Assembly (NCBI RefSeq): GCF_016918075.2
Contig: NZ_JAERPS020000001.1
Location: 744,001-808,000 of the forward strand
Reading direction: 5' to 3'
DNA: 64,000 nucleotides
From: Rheinheimera maricola
GTDB lineage: Bacteria > Pseudomonadota > Gammaproteobacteria > Enterobacterales > Alteromonadaceae
Both the position numbers and the translations under genes were made by a program. Of the stretch, positions 38,923 through 48,990 are shown piece after piece. The notes beneath the pieces are model-generated. The model was given only the letters and a program-made list of their open reading frames with translations, was not told the DNA's origin and did no database searches. Numbering within the stretch: the first letter of the stretch is position 1; each line of letters opens with the position of its first letter.

Positions 38923-38978
38923 TGGATTTCTCCTGTTGTTGTAGTATCGGGTTAAAGGAATTTAGCAAATTGGCCGCT

Positions 38979-39009
38979 ATTCTAACTGCAAACGACCCTA
39001 TAAAGTCAA
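38979..39009 (-). promoter_or_regulatory. Weak promoter candidate for gltA
   Basis: On minus, TTGACT (39004-39009) and TAGAAT (38979-38984) are separated by 19 bases, longer than the best 17. They lie about 57 bases upstream of the gltA ATG. No better pair was seen. Confidence 0.35.
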
Positions 39010-39118
39010 TTTTAATGCGTTTCTGCGTAATAAGTATTCGACTCTAGTATTATTGCTCTCGCGCGCAATCTGTGTAATGTTCCACATACGGATTTTTTTG
39101 AGTAAAACCAAACAAAAA

Positions 39119-39147
39119 TTGTAATAGCGAGTCGCGAAATATATACT
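39119..39147 (+). promoter_or_regulatory. Sigma-70 promoter candidate for sdhCDAB
   Basis: TTGTAA (39119-39124) and TATACT (39142-39147) are separated by exactly 17 bases. The predicted start near 39154 would give a leader of about 160 bases before sdhC, which contains the short reading frame at 39193-39318. Confidence 0.55.
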
Positions 39148-39192
39148 ATTGCGGTTTTTAAATAGTTCACTCAACAAGCACTTTTTGCTGTT

Positions 39193-39318
39193 ATGGCAGC
39201 ACTGATCCAGCTTGATAAAAAAGGTGTATTGGTTTTGGGTGTTGACTGTTTATACAGCAATGACAACGACAATGACAACAAGAGCTCGATTATGGGCATC
39301 GATGGGCAAGCACTGTGA
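39193..39318 (+). CDS. Possible 41-codon leader ORF ending on the sdhC start
   Basis: ATG 39193 opens a frame of 41 codons (MAALIQLDKKGVLVLG...). It contains an Asn-Asp repeat (SNDNDNDNK) and stops at TGA 39316-39318, overlapping the sdhC GTG by four bases (GTGA). This is the geometry of translational coupling. No Shine-Dalgarno is visible before the first ATG. An internal in-frame ATG at 39292 has AAGAG seven bases upstream. The peptide matches nothing I know. It may be coincidence; treat as tentative. Confidence 0.25.
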   Translation: MAALIQLDKKGVLVLGVDCLYSNDNDNDNKSSIMGIDGQAL

Positions 39319-39692
39319 AAAAACAAAGACCAGTAAATCTCGACCTTTCTACCATATCGTTTCCGGCACCTGCCATAGCGTCAATTTTACACCGGGTTAC
39401 CGGCGTGGCATTGTTTTTCGCCTTGGTATTCGTTATCTGGGCCTGGGCTTATTCGCTGCAGGATCAGCAGAGCTTTGACTATGTTAAAGCACTGATGACG
39501 TCTCACCTGGCTAAATTCATCGCCTGGGGCACTATCACGGTTCTTATCTATCACTTGGTCGGCGGTATCCGTCACCTGATTATGGACATGGGACACTGGG
39601 AAGAGCTGAAATCCGGTAACTTAAGCGCCAAAGTAACAATAGCGCTGTGGGCAGTATTAGCAGTTTTAGCAGGAGTATGGTTATGGTTTTAA
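39315..39692 (+). CDS. sdhC: Succinate dehydrogenase cytochrome b556 subunit SdhC
   Basis: One of the two membrane anchors of complex II; binds haem b and quinone. It has 125 residues with three membrane helices. KKQRPVNLDLSTISFP and ASILHRVTG are conserved (Ser and Arg of the quinone site), and the haem-ligand histidine is expected in YHLVGGIRHLIMD. The start is GTG 39315, at the same point where the conserved KKQRPVNL sequence begins; the upstream ribosome site is weak. The end overlaps sdhD by ten bases. Confidence 0.95.
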   Translation: MKKQRPVNLDLSTISFPAPAIASILHRVTGVALFFALVFVIWAWAYSLQDQQSFDYVKALMTSHLAKFIAWGTITVLIYHLVGGIRHLIMDMGHWEELKSGNLSAKVTIALWAVLAVLAGVWLWF

Positions 39693-40030
39693 ACCAGGCA
39701 AGCCTGAAACGCGATGGCGTGCAGGATTACGTATCGCTGCGCGCAACAGCCATAGTGCTGGCGCTGTACAGCGTATTTATTTTGGGGTTCTTCCTTATTA
39801 CGCCGGAAGTGACCTTTGAAGTGTGGCAAGCCCTGTTTGCCAATACTTTGGTAAAAGTGTTTACCTTGTTAGCGTTAGTGTCTATTGCCGTGCACACCCG
39901 CATTGGTTTGTGGCAGGTGCTGACTGATTATATTAAATCAGCCGCTCTGCGCGCAGTACTACAATTCTTCCTTTATGTGCTGGCTTTCGCTTATGTTGCA
40001 GTTGGCCTGTTTGTTCTGTGGGGTGCTTAA
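39683..40030 (+). CDS. sdhD: Succinate dehydrogenase membrane anchor SdhD
   Basis: Second membrane anchor of complex II, 116 residues with three helices. I choose ATG 39683 (MVLNQASLKRDGVQDYVSLR) because family members begin here and AGGAG lies seven bases upstream; longer in-frame starts would lie deep in sdhC. The haem ligand is probably the histidine in VSIAVHTRIGLWQVL, followed by the DYIK motif. It overlaps sdhC by ten bases and abuts the sdhA start. Confidence 0.93.
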   Translation: MVLNQASLKRDGVQDYVSLRATAIVLALYSVFILGFFLITPEVTFEVWQALFANTLVKVFTLLALVSIAVHTRIGLWQVLTDYIKSAALRAVLQFFLYVLAFAYVAVGLFVLWGA

Positions 40031-41803
40031 GTGAATATTCCTGTAAGAGAGTTTGATGCCATCGTAATTGGGGCAGGTGGTGCCGGTATGCGCGCTGCAC
40101 TGCAAATTACCCAATCTGGTTTAAGCTGTGCTTTATTATCTAAAGTGTTTCCGACCCGTTCGCATACAGTGTCTGCCCAAGGCGGTATTACTGTAGCTTT
40201 GGGTAACAGCCATCCGGACAACTGGGAATGGCATATGTTTGATACCGTCAAAGGTTCTGATTATATCGGCGACCAGGATGCTATCGAATATATGTGTAAA
40301 ACCGGCCCGGAAGCGATTACCGAGCTGGAAAACATGGGTTTACCTTTCTCACGCTTTGAGAACGGCCGTGTGTATCAGCGCCCGTTTGGTGGTCAGTCTA
40401 AGAATTTCGGCGGCGAGCAAGCTGCCCGTACAGCTGCTGCTGCTGACCGTACCGGTCATGCTTTATTGCATTTGTTGTATCAGCAAAACGTAAAAAATAA
40501 AACCCAGGTTTTTTCTGAGTGGTACGCGCTTGATCTGGTTAAAAACCAGGATGGTGCCGTAGTAGGTTGTACTGCTATTGATATTGAGACCGGCGAAATC
40601 GTTTATTTTAAAGCCAAAGCAACGGTACTGGCTACTGGTGGTGCCGGTCGTATTTACGCTTCTACCACTAACGCGCACATTAACACCGGCGACGGTGTTG
40701 GTATGGCACTTCGTGCCGGTGTGCCGCTGCAAGATATGGAAATGTGGCAGTTTCACCCAACCGGTATTGCCGGTGCTGGCACTTTGGTTACTGAAGGCTG
40801 TCGCGGCGAAGGCGGTTACTTGCTGAATAAAGACGGCGAACGCTTTATGGAGCGTTACGCGCCAAATGCCAAAGATTTAGCCGGACGTGACGTGGTAGCC
40901 CGTTCAATGATGACGGAAATCCGTGAAGGGCGTGGTTGTGAAGGACCATGGGGCGTACACATTAAACTGAAACTGGACCATTTAGGTGCGGAAGTTCTGG
41001 AAAGCCGCCTACCAGGTGTTTGTGAGCTGTCTAAGACCTTTGCCCACGTTGACCCGGTAAAAGAGCCTATTCCGGTTATTCCAACGTGTCACTATATGAT
41101 GGGTGGTATTCCAACTAACGTTCATGGCCAGGTGGTTAAACCTACCGCTGACGGTGGTGAATCAATCGTAGCTGGCTTATTTGCCTGTGGCGAAATCGCT
41201 TGTGTGTCTGTACACGGTGCCAACCGCTTAGGCGGTAACTCACTGCTGGACTTAGTGGTATTTGGTCGTGCGACCGGTTTGCATTTGGGCGAAGCCCTGG
41301 CAGCTACTACTGAAGCACGCCCAGCGTCTCAGTCTGACCTTGATGCAGCCTTAGCCCGTACTCAGCGCTGGGAAGATAGTAAACCAGGCCAGGGTGAAGA
41401 TCCGGTGCAAATTAAGAAAGACCTGCAAAAATGTATGCAGCTTAACTTCTCGGTATTCCGTGAAGGTGCAGCCATGGCGGAAGGTTTGGCTGAGTTAAAA
41501 GAAATTCGCGAACGGTTAAAGTTTGCTCGTTTGGACGATAAGAGCTCAGACTTCAATACCGCGCGTATTGAGTGTTTAGAGCTGGACAACTTAATGGAAA
41601 CAGCGTTTTCAACGGCGGTAGCGGCTAACTTCCGCACCGAAAGCCGTGGTGCGCATGCCCGTTTTGACTTCCCGGATCGTGATGACGAAAACTGGTTATG
41701 CCACAGCGTCTACACACCAGAAACTGAATCAATGTTTAAGCGTAAAGTTAACCTGGAACCTAAGTTCCGTGAAGCTTTTGCGCCTAAAGCACGTACGTAC
41801 TAA
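40031..41803 (+). CDS. sdhA: Succinate dehydrogenase flavoprotein subunit SdhA
   Basis: Catalytic FAD subunit that oxidises succinate to fumarate on the inner face of the membrane. The N-terminal FAD motif is [13 protein letters not shown], and the covalent FAD histidine lies in [11 protein letters not shown]. The active-site stretch includes [10 protein letters not shown] and [11 protein letters not shown]. At 590 residues it is close to E. coli (588). The start is GTG 40031, directly after the sdhD stop, with GGGG upstream. 12 bases separate it from sdhB. Confidence 0.97.
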   Translation: MNIPVREFDAIVIGAGGAGMRAALQITQSGLSCALLSKVFPTRSHTVSAQGGITVALGNSHPDNWEWHMFDTVKGSDYIGDQDAIEYMCKTGPEAITELENMGLPFSRFENGRVYQRPFGGQSKNFGGEQAARTAAAADRTGHALLHLLYQQNVKNKTQVFSEWYALDLVKNQDGAVVGCTAIDIETGEIVYFKAKATVLATGGAGRIYASTTNAHINTGDGVGMALRAGVPLQDMEMWQFHPTGIAGAGTLVTEGCRGEGGYLLNKDGERFMERYAPNAKDLAGRDVVARSMMTEIREGRGCEGPWGVHIKLKLDHLGAEVLESRLPGVCELSKTFAHVDPVKEPIPVIPTCHYMMGGIPTNVHGQVVKPTADGGESIVAGLFACGEIACVSVHGANRLGGNSLLDLVVFGRATGLHLGEALAATTEARPASQSDLDAALARTQRWEDSKPGQGEDPVQIKKDLQKCMQLNFSVFREGAAMAEGLAELKEIRERLKFARLDDKSSDFNTARIECLELDNLMETAFSTAVAANFRTESRGAHARFDFPDRDDENWLCHSVYTPETESMFKRKVNLEPKFREAFAPKARTY

Positions 41804-41815
41804 GAGGGCTCAGCG

Positions 41816-42535
41816 ATGAAGAAGTTGGTTTTCTCAATCTATCGTTACAACCCTGATGTCGACAAAGCGCCGCGCATGCAGGATTACACGCTGGATAACC
41901 CGGAAGGCCGGGACATGATGGTGCTGGATGCGCTGATTAAGTTAAAAGAGCAGGACGCCAGTTTATCGTTTCGTCGCAGCTGCCGTGAAGGTGTATGCGG
42001 TTCAGATGGTTTGAACATTAACGGTAAAAATGGTCTGGCGTGTATTACACCATTATCAGCAGCTGGCTTAAAAGGCGGTAAAATTGTGGTACGTCCGCTA
42101 CCGGGTTTACCGGTAGTGCGTGACCTGGTTGTTGACATGAGCCAGTTTTACACTCAGTACGAAAAAGTGAAGCCGTACTTAATTAATGACAGCAAGTTAC
42201 CGCCAGCCGGTGAGTACCTGCAGTCACCTGAGGAGCGGGCTAAGCTTGATGGTTTGTACGAGTGTATTTTATGTGCATGTTGCTCAACCTCTTGCCCATC
42301 GTTCTGGTGGAACCCGGACAAGTTTATCGGCCCGGCCGGTTTACTGCATGCTTACCGGTTCCTGGCAGATAGCCGTGATACGGCAACTGAGCAACGCTTA
42401 AACGATTTGGATGATGCATTCAGCGTATTCCGCTGCCACGGTATCATGAACTGCGTTAACGTATGTCCTAAGGGTTTAAACCCTACCAAAGCGATTGGTC
42501 AAATTAAATCTATGTTGTTAAACCGGGCGCTGTAA
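41816..42535 (+). CDS. sdhB: Succinate dehydrogenase iron-sulfur subunit SdhB
   Basis: Carries electrons from FAD to quinone through three clusters. The 2Fe-2S ligands are C56, C61, D64 and C76 ([16 protein letters not shown]), with Asp as in E. coli. The 4Fe-4S and 3Fe-4S clusters use [12 protein letters not shown] and [17 protein letters not shown]. 239 residues is normal. Last of the sdhCDAB unit, followed by a terminator-like hairpin before sucA. Confidence 0.97.
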   Translation: MKKLVFSIYRYNPDVDKAPRMQDYTLDNPEGRDMMVLDALIKLKEQDASLSFRRSCREGVCGSDGLNINGKNGLACITPLSAAGLKGGKIVVRPLPGLPVVRDLVVDMSQFYTQYEKVKPYLINDSKLPPAGEYLQSPEERAKLDGLYECILCACCSTSCPSFWWNPDKFIGPAGLLHAYRFLADSRDTATEQRLNDLDDAFSVFRCHGIMNCVNVCPKGLNPTKAIGQIKSMLLNRAL

Positions 42536-42568
42536 TGCGCCCTTTTTTGGTATGTGCATGAAAAACAG

Positions 42569-42599
42569 CCTGGTTGGTACGCAACCGGGCAATTTTTTT
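42569..42599 (+). terminator. Terminator or attenuator between sdhB and sucA
   Basis: CCTGGTTG (42569-42576) pairs with CAACCGGG (42582-42589), with one G-T pair and a 5-base loop, followed by AATTTTTTT. It lies 34 bases after sdhB and 39 before sucA, with no obvious promoter between, so it may reduce rather than stop read-through. Confidence 0.65.
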
Positions 42600-42638
42600 G
42601 CTACTTTTTCCAGGTGCGCGGAAATTAAGGGAAACTAA

Positions 42639-45449
42639 ATGCACGAAGGTGTAATGAAGGCGTGGTTAGAGTCTTCTCATCTGGGCGGCGGCAACATGGC
42701 CTACGTCGATGAGCTCTATGAATCCTACTTAGCTGAACCTACCAGCGTTGGTGATGAATGGCGTGAGTTTTTTGCCAAGTTACCAAAACTTGACGGTGTC
42801 GATCTTGAAACCCGTCACTCAGACATTAGGCAGCAGTTTGCCGACTTGGCCCGCAATAAACACCGTGAAGTAATGGTGGTTAATTCGGCAACGTCGTCTG
42901 ACAATCGTCAGGTTAAAGTACTGCAACTGATCAACTCTTACCGCTTTCGTGGCCACCAGCAAGCTAACTTAGACCCGTTAGGCTTGTGGAAACAGTCACG
43001 CGTGCGTGATTTAGAGTTGTCTTACCATGACCTGTCCGAGAGTGATTACGGTACCGAGTTTAATGTTGGATCATTTGCCATTGGCAAAGAAACCATGAAA
43101 TTGGGTGATTTGCACAAAGCACTAGAGAAAACCTATTGTGGTTCTATCGGTGCCGAGTACATGCACATTGTTTCAACCGACGAAAAACGTTGGATCCAAC
43201 AGCGACTTGAGTCTATTCAGTCAGCACCTTCATACGACAAAGCAGTAAAAACCAGCATTTTGAAAGGCTTGGTTGCGGCAGATGGTTTAGAAAAATACCT
43301 GTCGTCTAAATTTCCCGGTGCAAAACGCTTTGGCTTGGAAGGTGGCGATGCCATGGTGCCAATGCTTAAAGCCATGATCCACCGTGCCGGCGAGCAGGGC
43401 GCGAAAGACTGTGTTATCGGTATGGCGCACCGCGGCCGCTTAAACACCTTAATTAACGTATTGGGTAAAAACCCGTCAAAGTTATTTGATGAGTTTGCCG
43501 GTAAGTATGAAGTGGTCGGTGCCGGTGACGTGAAATACCATATGGGTTTCTCGTCTGATTTTGAAACGTCTGGCGGCAATGTACATTTAGCGCTGGCGTT
43601 TAACCCTTCTCACTTAGAGATTGTCAATCCGGTAGTTATGGGTTCAGTGCGGGCACGTTTAGATCGCCGTGGTTGCAGCGACGGCTCTTTGGCACTGCCA
43701 ATTACTATACACGGTGACTCTGCGTTTGCCGGTCAGGGCGTGGTAGCTGAAACCTTTAATATTTCGCAAACCCGCGCCTTTAAAGTGGGTGGTTCTATTC
43801 GTGTGGTGATTAACAACCAGGTTGGTTTTACCACCTCCAAGCAAGAAGATACCCGCTCTACCGAATACTGTACTGATATTGCCAAAATGGTGCAGGCGCC
43901 TATTTTCCATGTTAACGGTGATGACCCTGAAGCTGTGGTGTTTGTCGCGCAATTGGCGGTAGATTACCGCAATACCTTTAAGCGTGACGTGGTGATTGAT
44001 TTGGTTTGTTATCGCCGTAATGGTCATAACGAAGCGGATGAGCCAAATGCGACTCAGCCGTTGATGTATCAGAAAATTAAAAAACACCCGATACCGCGTG
44101 AAATTTATGCCAAAAAGTTGCTTGCTGAAGGTCTGTTTACTGCCGAGCAAGTAACTGAGATGACCGAGCAATATCGTGATGCTTTAGATAAAGGCGACTG
44201 CGTGGTAGATGAGTGGCGGCCGATGACGGAAACGTCAGTCGACTGGACGCCGTTTATTGGCCATGATTGGGATGCGACTTATGACTCCAGTGTGTCGGTA
44301 GAGAAACTGGTAGAATTAGGCAAAAAAGCGACCTATATCCCTGAATCACACACGTTGCAGCGTCAGGTTGGCCGGGTTTATGAAGACCGCGCGTTAATGC
44401 TAGCCGGTGAAAAGAAAATCGACTGGGGTTTTGCAGAGATACTTGCTTATGCTTCAACGGTAGCTGAAGGTAGCCGTATCCGTATTGTAGGACAAGACTC
44501 TGGCCGCGGTACTTTCTTCCATCGTCATGCGGTATTGCATAGCCAAGCTGATGGCAGTACCTATACACCACTTGAGCATATCAGTGACGAACAGGGCCCA
44601 TTCCAGGTGTATGACTCTGCCTTGTCAGAAGAAGCTGTCATGGCGTTTGAATATGGTTATGCCACAGCAGAGCCACGTGCCATGGTTATTTGGGAAGGCC
44701 AGTTTGGCGATTTTGCCAACGGTGCTCAGGTAGTTATTGACCAGTTCTTAAGCTCAGGCGAGCAAAAGTGGGGCCGCTTGTGTGGTTTAACATTGCTGTT
44801 GCCACATGGTTACGAAGGCCAGGGGCCGGAGCACTCTTCAGCTCGGCTAGAGCGCTTCTTACAGTTGTGTGCAGATCACAATATGCAGATATGTATCCCA
44901 ACTACACCGGCACAAGTATTCAATATGTTACGTCGGCAAATGGTGCGGCCGATGCGTCGTCCGTTAATTGTTATGTCGCCTAAATCGCTACTGCGCCACC
45001 CGCTGGCAACCTCCACCTTAGAAGAGCTAGCCTGTGGCAAGTTCCATAACGTGATTGGTGAGATAGATGACATTAAGCCAAATGATGTGAAGCGTGTGGT
45101 GTTCTGTAGCGGTAAGGTATATTACGAGCTGCTGGATGAGCGACGTAAGCGCGAGCAACAAGATGTTGCTATAGTGCGTGTTGAGCAACTGTATCCGTTC
45201 CCGCACGATGAAATGGCTGAGGTGTTAAGCCAATACCAGCATGTTACTGATTTTGTCTGGTGTCAGGAAGAGCCGCAAAACCAGGGCGCCTGGTATTGCA
45301 GCCAGCATCATTTCCGTGCCGCTATTCCTAAGGCCGGCTATCTGGCTTACTCAGGTCGTGACGCTTCGTCGTCGCCGGCGGTAGGTTATTTGTCGGTGCA
45401 TAACAAGCAGCAACAAGCTTTGATTAACGACGCATTGAGTATTAAATAA
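42639..45449 (+). CDS. sucA: 2-oxoglutarate dehydrogenase E1 component SucA
   Basis: Thiamine-diphosphate enzyme that decarboxylates 2-oxoglutarate and passes succinyl groups to SucB. The N-terminal E2-binding segment (MHEGVMKAWLESSHLGGGN) matches the family and fixes the start. The ThDP motif begins in HVNGDDPEAV and ends in YRRNGHNEADEP. GMAHRGRLNTL and HGYEGQGPEHSS are further active-site blocks. 936 residues is near E. coli (933). The E3 partner (lpd) is not in the window. Confidence 0.97.
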   Translation: MHEGVMKAWLESSHLGGGNMAYVDELYESYLAEPTSVGDEWREFFAKLPKLDGVDLETRHSDIRQQFADLARNKHREVMVVNSATSSDNRQVKVLQLINSYRFRGHQQANLDPLGLWKQSRVRDLELSYHDLSESDYGTEFNVGSFAIGKETMKLGDLHKALEKTYCGSIGAEYMHIVSTDEKRWIQQRLESIQSAPSYDKAVKTSILKGLVAADGLEKYLSSKFPGAKRFGLEGGDAMVPMLKAMIHRAGEQGAKDCVIGMAHRGRLNTLINVLGKNPSKLFDEFAGKYEVVGAGDVKYHMGFSSDFETSGGNVHLALAFNPSHLEIVNPVVMGSVRARLDRRGCSDGSLALPITIHGDSAFAGQGVVAETFNISQTRAFKVGGSIRVVINNQVGFTTSKQEDTRSTEYCTDIAKMVQAPIFHVNGDDPEAVVFVAQLAVDYRNTFKRDVVIDLVCYRRNGHNEADEPNATQPLMYQKIKKHPIPREIYAKKLLAEGLFTAEQVTEMTEQYRDALDKGDCVVDEWRPMTETSVDWTPFIGHDWDATYDSSVSVEKLVELGKKATYIPESHTLQRQVGRVYEDRALMLAGEKKIDWGFAEILAYASTVAEGSRIRIVGQDSGRGTFFHRHAVLHSQADGSTYTPLEHISDEQGPFQVYDSALSEEAVMAFEYGYATAEPRAMVIWEGQFGDFANGAQVVIDQFLSSGEQKWGRLCGLTLLLPHGYEGQGPEHSSARLERFLQLCADHNMQICIPTTPAQVFNMLRRQMVRPMRRPLIVMSPKSLLRHPLATSTLEELACGKFHNVIGEIDDIKPNDVKRVVFCSGKVYYELLDERRKREQQDVAIVRVEQLYPFPHDEMAEVLSQYQHVTDFVWCQEEPQNQGAWYCSQHHFRAAIPKAGYLAYSGRDASSSPAVGYLSVHNKQQQALINDALSIK

Positions 45450-45457
45450 TGACTTGT

Positions 45458-45478
45458 CCGGCCCGCGCTGCGGGCCGG
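45458..45478. other. GC-rich perfect hairpin between sucA and sucB
   Basis: CCGGCCCGC and GCGGGCCGG form a perfect 9-bp stem with loop GCT. There is no T-run. It lies 8 bases after sucA and 37 before sucB. A role in mRNA processing or 3' protection is likelier than termination. Confidence 0.6.
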
Positions 45479-45515
45479 TTGAACGAAATAAGACCAACCG
45501 GTAAAAGGTGAAAAA

Positions 45516-46715
45516 GTGGAAATTAAAGTACCCGTACTGCCAGAATCCGTTGCAGATGCAACTATCGCCACCTGGCATGTTAAAGCAGGCGAAGCTGTAA
45601 CACGCGATCAGGTATTAGTTGATATTGAAACTGACAAGGTCGTACTTGAAGTTGTGGCCCAGGCAGATGGCGTAATGGGTGAAATCATTCATGACACCGG
45701 TGCTACTGTTACCGCTGAAGAAGTGATTGGTAAAATGGAAGCAGGTGCTGCACCTGCGGCGAAAAAAGACGATGCGCCGACTAAGAAAGATGATGCCAAA
45801 GCCGGCTCTGCCCCCGCTGCTTCAGATGACAATAATGACGATGCATTAAGTCCGTCAGTACGTCGTATGATTGCTGAAAAAGGTTTGGACGCCGCAAAGA
45901 TTAAAGGTAGCGGCAAAAATGGCCGTGTCACTAAAGAAGACGTAGAAAAGTTTGTTGCCGGTGCGCCTGCTAAAGCCGCTGCTGCAACATCTGCACCTGC
46001 TGCAGTAGCCGGTGATCGCAGCCAAAAACGTGTGCCTATGACGCGTTTACGTAAAACTATCGCTAACCGACTGCTAGAAGCGAAAAACTCTACTGCCATG
46101 TTAACCACCTTTAACGAAGTGAACATGAAACCGATTATGGAACTGCGTAAGCAGTATCAGGACGTATTTGAAAAACGTCACGGTATTCGTTTAGGCTTTA
46201 TGTCGTTCTATGTTAAAGCGGTAACTGAGGCACTGAAACGCTTCCCTGAAGTTAACGCGGCAATTGATGGCGATGACATCGTTTACCACAACTACTTCGA
46301 CGTCAGCATTGCGGTATCAACCCCACGTGGCCTGGTTACCCCGGTACTGCGTGATTGTGACAAAATGAACCTGGCCGAAATTGAAAAAGCCATTAAAGAA
46401 CTAGCGCTAAAAGGCCGTGACGGCAAGTTGGCTATGGACGATTTAACCGGCGGTAACTTCACTATCACCAACGGTGGTGTGTTTGGCTCGTTAATGTCTA
46501 CGCCAATTATTAACCCACCACAGTCTGCTATTTTGGGTATGCACAAGATCCAGGACCGCGTCATGGTTGTGGACGGCAAAATGGAAATTTTGCCAATGAT
46601 GTATCTGGCACTGTCTTATGATCACCGTATTATCGACGGTAAAGAGTCAGTGGGTTTCCTGGTAACTATTAAAGAGTTGCTGGAAGACCCAACCCGTATT
46701 TTGCTGGATATCTAA
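45516..46715 (+). CDS. sucB: 2-oxoglutarate dehydrogenase E2, dihydrolipoyl succinyltransferase SucB
   Basis: Core of the 2-oxoglutarate dehydrogenase complex; transfers succinyl from lipoyl to CoA. One N-terminal lipoyl domain carries the lysine in ETDKVVLEV. An Ala/Lys-rich linker follows, then the E1/E3-binding domain ([14 protein letters not shown]...GRVTKEDV, about 109-147), a second Ala-Pro linker, and the catalytic domain with DHRIIDG. 399 residues. The start is GTG 45516 with AAAGGTG upstream. Confidence 0.96.
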   Translation: MEIKVPVLPESVADATIATWHVKAGEAVTRDQVLVDIETDKVVLEVVAQADGVMGEIIHDTGATVTAEEVIGKMEAGAAPAAKKDDAPTKKDDAKAGSAPAASDDNNDDALSPSVRRMIAEKGLDAAKIKGSGKNGRVTKEDVEKFVAGAPAKAAAATSAPAAVAGDRSQKRVPMTRLRKTIANRLLEAKNSTAMLTTFNEVNMKPIMELRKQYQDVFEKRHGIRLGFMSFYVKAVTEALKRFPEVNAAIDGDDIVYHNYFDVSIAVSTPRGLVTPVLRDCDKMNLAEIEKAIKELALKGRDGKLAMDDLTGGNFTITNGGVFGSLMSTPIINPPQSAILGMHKIQDRVMVVDGKMEILPMMYLALSYDHRIIDGKESVGFLVTIKELLEDPTRILLDI

Positions 46716-46737
46716 TTATTCAGAAAAAATAACTAAA

Positions 46738-46769
46738 AATGCTGTTGTTTTAGGGCAACGGCATTTTTT
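46738..46769 (+). terminator. Rho-independent terminator after sucB
   Basis: AATGCTGTTG pairs with CAACGGCATT (one G-T pair) around an 8-base loop, followed by TTTTA. It separates sucAB from sucCD, which then has its own -10 element. Confidence 0.75.
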
Positions 46770-46786
46770 ATTGAACCGATTGGCAC

Positions 46787-46792
46787 TATAAT
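46787..46792 (+). promoter_or_regulatory. Consensus -10 element before sucC
   Basis: A perfect TATAAT lies 68 bases upstream of the sucC ATG and just after the sucB terminator. No good -35 lies at 17 bases, so an activator may be needed. With the terminator it suggests separate sucCD transcription. Confidence 0.45.
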
Positions 46793-46860
46793 ATGCGCCG
46801 ATCAAAAGTCAGGTTGCACCACAAGGGCAGCCTCCATATTCAAATGAACGGAAAATAGCC

Positions 46861-48027
46861 ATGAATTTGCACGAGTATCAGGGTAAGCAACTGTTTGCCC
46901 AATATGGTTTGCCTGTATCTAAAGGCATCGCCGCAGCTACAGTAGAAGAAGCGGTAGCAGCTGCAGATAAAATCGGCGGCGATATGTTTGTTGTCAAAGC
47001 ACAGGTTCACGCTGGTGGTCGCGGTAAAGCGGGCGGTGTGAAGCTGGTTAAGAGCAAAGAAGACATCAAAGCTTTCGCAGAAAAATGGCTTGGCAAGAAC
47101 CTGGTTACTTACCAAACTGACGAAAAAGGTCAGCCGGTAAGCCGTATCCTGGTTGAACCTTGTACTGATATCGCAAAAGAACTGTACTTAGGTGCAGTGG
47201 TAGACCGCTCTTCACGTCGTATCGTGTTTATGGCGTCTACTGAAGGTGGCGTGGAAATTGAAACCGTAGCGCACGAGACACCGGAAAAAATTCTGAAAGC
47301 CGCTATCGACCCGTTGGTTGGCGCTCAGCCATACCAGGGCCGCGACCTGGCTTTTAAACTGGGCCTGGAAGGTAAGCAAATTAACCAGTTCGTGAAAATT
47401 TTCATGGGTCTGGCCAAACTGTTCCAGGAAAAAGACCTGGCGTTGCTGGAAGTAAACCCACTGGTAATTACCCCAGCCGGTGACTTGCACTGTTTAGATG
47501 CCAAACTGGTTATCGATGGCAATGCCTTATACCGTCACCCTGAATTAAAAGAAATGCAAGACCCATCACAGGAAGATCCACGTGAAGCTCATGCTGCCTC
47601 ATGGGAGCTGAACTATGTTGCCTTAGGTGGTGACATCGGCTGTATGGTTAACGGTGCTGGCCTGGCAATGGGCACGATGGATATCGTTAAACTGCACGGT
47701 GGCCAACCTGCTAACTTCTTAGATGTTGGCGGTGGTGCAACTAAAGAGCGCGTAGTTGAAGCGTTCAAAATTATCCTGTCTGATACTGCGGTTAAAGCCG
47801 TTTTCATCAACATTTTCGGTGGTATCGTGCGTTGTGACATGATTGCAGAAGGTGTTATCGGCGCAGTAAAAGAAGTTGGCGTTAAAGTGCCGGTGGTTGT
47901 GCGTCTGCAAGGTAACAATGCAGAGCTGGGTGCTAAAGTGCTGCAAGAAAGTGGCCTGAACATTATCGCTGATACTGACCTGACTGGCGCTGCCAAGCAA
48001 GTTGTTGCAGCAGCGGCTAAGGCATAA
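46861..48027 (+). CDS. sucC: Succinyl-CoA synthetase beta subunit SucC
   Basis: ATP-grasp subunit that binds nucleotide and, with SucD, converts succinyl-CoA to succinate with NTP formation. [17 protein letters not shown] opens the protein. The ATP-grasp loop is [15 protein letters not shown], and [16 protein letters not shown] lies near the end. 388 residues, as in E. coli. 10 bases before sucD. Confidence 0.97.
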   Translation: MNLHEYQGKQLFAQYGLPVSKGIAAATVEEAVAAADKIGGDMFVVKAQVHAGGRGKAGGVKLVKSKEDIKAFAEKWLGKNLVTYQTDEKGQPVSRILVEPCTDIAKELYLGAVVDRSSRRIVFMASTEGGVEIETVAHETPEKILKAAIDPLVGAQPYQGRDLAFKLGLEGKQINQFVKIFMGLAKLFQEKDLALLEVNPLVITPAGDLHCLDAKLVIDGNALYRHPELKEMQDPSQEDPREAHAASWELNYVALGGDIGCMVNGAGLAMGTMDIVKLHGGQPANFLDVGGGATKERVVEAFKIILSDTAVKAVFINIFGGIVRCDMIAEGVIGAVKEVGVKVPVVVRLQGNNAELGAKVLQESGLNIIADTDLTGAAKQVVAAAAKA

Positions 48028-48037
48028 GGGGTAAGCA

Positions 48038-48910
48038 ATGAGCGTTTTAATTAATAAAGATACCAAAGTAATTTGTCAGGGTTTTACCGGTGCACAGGGT
48101 ACTTTCCACTCTGAGCAAGCCATCGCTTATGGCACTAAAATGGTTGGCGGTGTAACGCCGGGTAAAGGCGGTCAAACGCACCTGGGTTTACCGGTGTTTA
48201 ACACTGTACAAGAAGCGGTAGATGCTACTGGCGCTACGGCGTCTGTTATCTATGTACCGGCACCATTTTGTAAAGATTCTATTTTAGAAGCGGCAAACGG
48301 CGGCATTAAGCTGATTGTTTGTATCACTGAAGGCATTCCTACGCTGGATATGCTGGACGCTAAAGTAAAATGTGATGAATTAGGCGTAGTGTTAATCGGT
48401 CCTAACTGTCCGGGTGTTATTACTCCGGGCGAATGTAAAATCGGTATCATGCCAGGCCACATTCACAAGCCAGGTAAAGTGGGTATCGTGTCTCGTTCAG
48501 GTACCTTGACGTATGAAGCGGTTAAGCAAACTACCGATTACGGTTTTGGCCAGTCTACCTGTGTGGGTATCGGTGGCGACCCAATCCCGGGTTCTAACTT
48601 CATTGATATCCTGAAGTTGTTCCAGGACGATCCACAAACTGAAGCCATCGTAATGATCGGTGAAATTGGTGGTTCAGCTGAAGAAGAAGCGGCTGCTTAC
48701 ATCAAGCAACACGTGACCAAGCCTGTCGTATCTTACATTGCCGGTGTTACGGCACCTGCAGGTAAGCGTATGGGCCACGCCGGTGCTATCATCTCAGGTG
48801 GTAAAGGTACTGCAGACGAAAAATTTGCGGCATTAGAAGATGCCGGCGTTAAGACGGTAAAAAGCTTAGCCGATATCGGTAAGGCACTGAAAGAAATTAC
48901 CGGTTGGTAA
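48038..48910 (+). CDS. sucD: Succinyl-CoA synthetase alpha subunit SucD
   Basis: Binds CoA and carries the phosphohistidine, expected in [11 protein letters not shown] near residue 250. The CoA-binding N-terminus includes [17 protein letters not shown]. 290 residues, as usual. Followed by a strong terminator that ends the TCA block. Confidence 0.97.
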   Translation: MSVLINKDTKVICQGFTGAQGTFHSEQAIAYGTKMVGGVTPGKGGQTHLGLPVFNTVQEAVDATGATASVIYVPAPFCKDSILEAANGGIKLIVCITEGIPTLDMLDAKVKCDELGVVLIGPNCPGVITPGECKIGIMPGHIHKPGKVGIVSRSGTLTYEAVKQTTDYGFGQSTCVGIGGDPIPGSNFIDILKLFQDDPQTEAIVMIGEIGGSAEEEAAAYIKQHVTKPVVSYIAGVTAPAGKRMGHAGAIISGGKGTADEKFAALEDAGVKTVKSLADIGKALKEITGW

Positions 48911-48930
48911 ATTCCAACAGTTATCAGGAA

Positions 48931-48958
48931 AACCCGCTTTAATAGCGGGTTTTTTTTC
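48931..48958 (+). terminator. Strong rho-independent terminator after sucD
   Basis: AACCCGCT and AGCGGGTT form an 8-bp stem with a 5-base loop followed by seven further Ts. It lies 20 bases after the sucD stop and only 32 bases before pnuC. Confidence 0.88.
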
Positions 48959-48990
48959 GATACTACCAGGCAGACACGGGGCAGAAAAGC

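Larger units (their letters stand above)
38923..39314. promoter_or_regulatory. gltA-sdhC divergent intergenic region
   Basis: This is the only stretch over 300 bases without a conserved gene. It holds one clear promoter facing sdhC, a weaker candidate facing gltA, and a 41-codon reading frame ending on the sdhC start, each listed separately. AT-rich sequence around 39095-39170 suits a regulatory region. I could not identify binding sites for named regulators with confidence. Confidence 0.7.

Noticed and set aside
43659..44171. A 170-codon open frame on minus inside sucA
   Set aside because: It lies wholly within the well conserved sucA gene, has no recognisable domain and follows sucA codon structure as a shadow.
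46780..46796. Possible sigma-54 promoter (TGGCAC) before sucC
   Set aside because: The distance from GG to the following GC is one base too long and the -12 box reads TATGC, so it fails the consensus; the TATAAT reading fits better.
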